DNA from: Meloidogyne chitwoodi
Taxonomy: Eukaryota; Nematoda; Chromadorea; Rhabditida; Meloidogynidae
DNA: 64,000 bases
NCBI GenBank assembly: GCA_015183035.1
Contig: JACZZP010000015.1
Span: 1,984,001 to 2,048,000, forward strand
Direction of reading: 5' to 3'
In this document: piece by piece, positions 62,201 to 64,000 of the stretch
Position numbering within the stretch: position 1 is the stretch's first letter
How the letters are laid out: every line of letters starts with the position of its first letter
Program-made: the position numbers and the translations under genes
Notes under the pieces: generated by a model
Told to the model about the DNA's origin: nothing
Databases searched by the model: none
What the model saw: the letters and a program-made list of their open reading frames with translations, nothing else

Positions 62201-64000
62201 GGACAGTGAAATTTTAAATGAAAAAAAGAAAGAAATGTTGCGCATTATGAGTTTTTAATGTTAAAAATTTATAGCCAGTCGACCTTTATTCTTTTTAAAT
62301 AATTTTCACTTTTACAATCTAAAACACCCTAATAAAACAAGTATTATAAAAAGATACTTTTAAATATTTTTTCGCAATTTTTCTTCCAAAAATCCCATTC
62401 AATTTCATAAATTTTAAAATTGTAATATTTAAACAAAGGATAATAAATATATAATATATTATAATAAAATCAAAATAAATTTGAAAAGCATAAACTTGAA
62501 GAACTTGTGAATTTATTGTAAATACGATAATATTTTTTAATTTAAAGTGAAAGAGAAGCTAGTTGTATCAGAATTTAAACTTAAAAACTTAAGTTTGCGA
62601 ACTTTAACATAAATTACATCTTATATCAGAATAAGTTGTAATTTAAGTTAGTAAATCAGAATCTTAATATATTTTGATATTTAAAAATCAGAATATATAA
62701 TTAGAATTAATTTTTAGAAAATAAGATTTAAGCTTTAAAAACTGAATTAAAGTTTAAAAAGTGAATAAATCAGAGTTTAATTATAAAAAGATAAATAAAC
62801 GTAAAATGATAAAAAGTAATATTGAATAAACACAAAAACTATTATTTTATATTTATGAATGATTATGCAAATTTATTATTTCATTTCTGGACAGCGGCGA
62901 TCAGAAAAAGAATAAAAAATAAATGTTTTGTTAAGAAAAAATAAAATATATATTTTTATAAAATGGTAAAAGCATTGGTCATTTTAGCGACCAATTGTAA
63001 TAATAAAATATAATACAAAAATGCAACAAATAAATTTTAAATATGAGAAAATGTGTGATTTGTAAGGTAAAATAAATATAATAAAATGATAAATAGTAAA
63101 AAAATGAAAAAAAAATAATAAAAAAAATTATTTAAAAAATAAATTAACACTACTAATTTTTAAAATTACTGTAATGATCATAAAATTAATTATTTATAAA
63201 AAAATATGGAAAATAACCGTTCCAAAAATCTTAAAAAATTCCCTTACTATTTTTATCTGGATTAGAGGATTAATTATTACTTTAAGTAAATAAGGAAGAA
63301 AAAGAGGAAAACATGTTAAAAATAAAATTGTAAAAAATATGTTTACTATTTTAAAAATTAATTTATTAGCATTTAAAAAAGGTAATAATATTTTTAGAAA
63401 AAAATATTTATGCTTTGAGGGAAAATTAAAATTAACAACAGATAAAATTAAAACTTAAAAATTAAAAAAATTAAAAAAAATTATTAAAAATATGTAGATT
63501 AAAAGTCATTTTATTTTTCCAAATAAAAAAACACAAGAAAATATAAACAATTTTTTCACAATTGTGTTCGTCCGCGAACAGACACGGCTGGAAAATAGAA
63601 AAAACAATGAAAAGAAAAATAGGAGCTAATGGACACTAGAAAAGTTGGAAATTTTTCTAGTCGTTTTTTGTGTTTTTTGCTAATCGTTCGTCTAATGGGT
63701 TAAACTAATTGTTTGTTCTTTATATTGGTTTGAGTAGTCTGACCATTAATATGAAAGAAACAGAAATTGATTTTACAAAGCAAAAATTTTTACAATTAAA
63801 CATTTGTTTAAGTTGTAAAGGTTAAGTTTTAATTTTTTAGCTTAAGTTTGTAAAGATTGCAAGTTTATTGTAAGTTTAAGTTTATATTTTTAGGTTGAAG
63901 TTTGCAAGTTTAAGTTTATATTTTAATGTTTAAGATTGTAATTCTGTTTTATGTAGAAGCTTAAATTTTTAAGTTTGTAATCAGCAATTTATGTGTTTAT
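56243..64000. other. Gene-free region upstream of the BEN-domain gene
   Basis: No coding region supported. It probably contains the missing 5' exon, a long first intron or the promoter of the minus-strand BEN gene. It includes a GC-rich hairpin (56940-56975), repeated GTGGACGGATGAC (57014-57026 and about 57786-57798), several TGGACGG words between 58640 and 59080, AAATCAGAAT words near 58020-58430 and 62600-62700, and CAAGTTTGTAAA words near 61720-61850 and 63780-63980. Open frames such as 57635-57865 and 58816-59130 are low-complexity Phe/Ser/Pro translations. Confidence 0.5.
56940..56975. repeat. GC-rich perfect hairpin
   Basis: Arms TGTCCCTCCCAGCCC (56940-56954) and its exact complement (56961-56975) flank the loop AGGCAC. 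It is about 80% G+C in a region near 30%, so it stands out strongly. It may be a transcribed hairpin, an inverted duplication or a cloning or assembly artefact. Confidence 0.9.

Noticed and set aside
1..64000. tRNA and rRNA genes
   Set aside because: I looked for T-loop words and paired acceptor stems and saw none; a covariance-model scan would be needed to be certain.

Overview
The window is a very AT-rich (roughly three quarters A+T or more) piece of a nuclear eukaryotic genome. Genes are split by many tiny introns (commonly 40-60 bp) bounded by GT..AG or sometimes GC..AG. The gene content (Slit, kinesin-8-like motor, GH18 chitinase with CBM14 domains, NK-type homeobox, a LIN-14-like BEN-domain protein) and the base composition fit a nematode. 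A clade IV plant parasite of the Meloidogyne type is the best guess; this is inference, not a database result. I rebuilt gene models by joining exons by hand; for every model listed with full exon coordinates the exon lengths sum to an intact frame.

Layout. 1-7586: no convincing gene; minisatellite, perfect palindrome, copies of a dispersed repeat. 7587-8501 (+): small single-pass membrane protein. 9888-17053 (+): 18-exon secreted protein with an N-terminal dermatopontin-like domain, a huge Glu/Gln/Lys-rich middle and a C-terminal cysteine module. 17564-18601 (+): divergent NK-like homeobox gene, convergent with 18784-19865 (-), an orphan protein. 21270-22420 (+): single-Ig intracellular protein, convergent with 22645-23144 (-), another small membrane protein. 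25650-35786 (-): slit orthologue that stops after the laminin-G domain. It is divergent from 36598-40224 (+), a kinesin-8-like motor. 40839-44079 (+): chitinase. 45257-46113 (+): Asn/Gln/Lys-rich orphan. 46604-48157 (+): secreted precursor with a duplicated exon encoding a proline-rich peptide. 50420-56242 (-, 5' end not found): Gln-rich BEN-domain transcription factor resembling LIN-14. 56243-64000: no gene seen; probably its upstream or first-intron territory.

Non-coding structure is unusual. Introns and spacers are filled with a small set of recurring words (TTTTCCGGAAAA, AAACTTAAGTTT, ATTCTGATTTGTAAAA, AATTGTAAAACTT), often as local arrays. Two foldback (MITE-like) elements sit inside introns, one in slit and one between the duplicated exons of the secreted precursor. 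Three introns use GC donors. A lin-4 seed match lies downstream of the LIN-14-like gene.

The genes are not an operon. Developmental patterning (homeobox, BEN factor, Slit), extracellular matrix or cuticle (dermatopontin-like protein, chitinase) and secretion themes coexist without obvious shared regulation.
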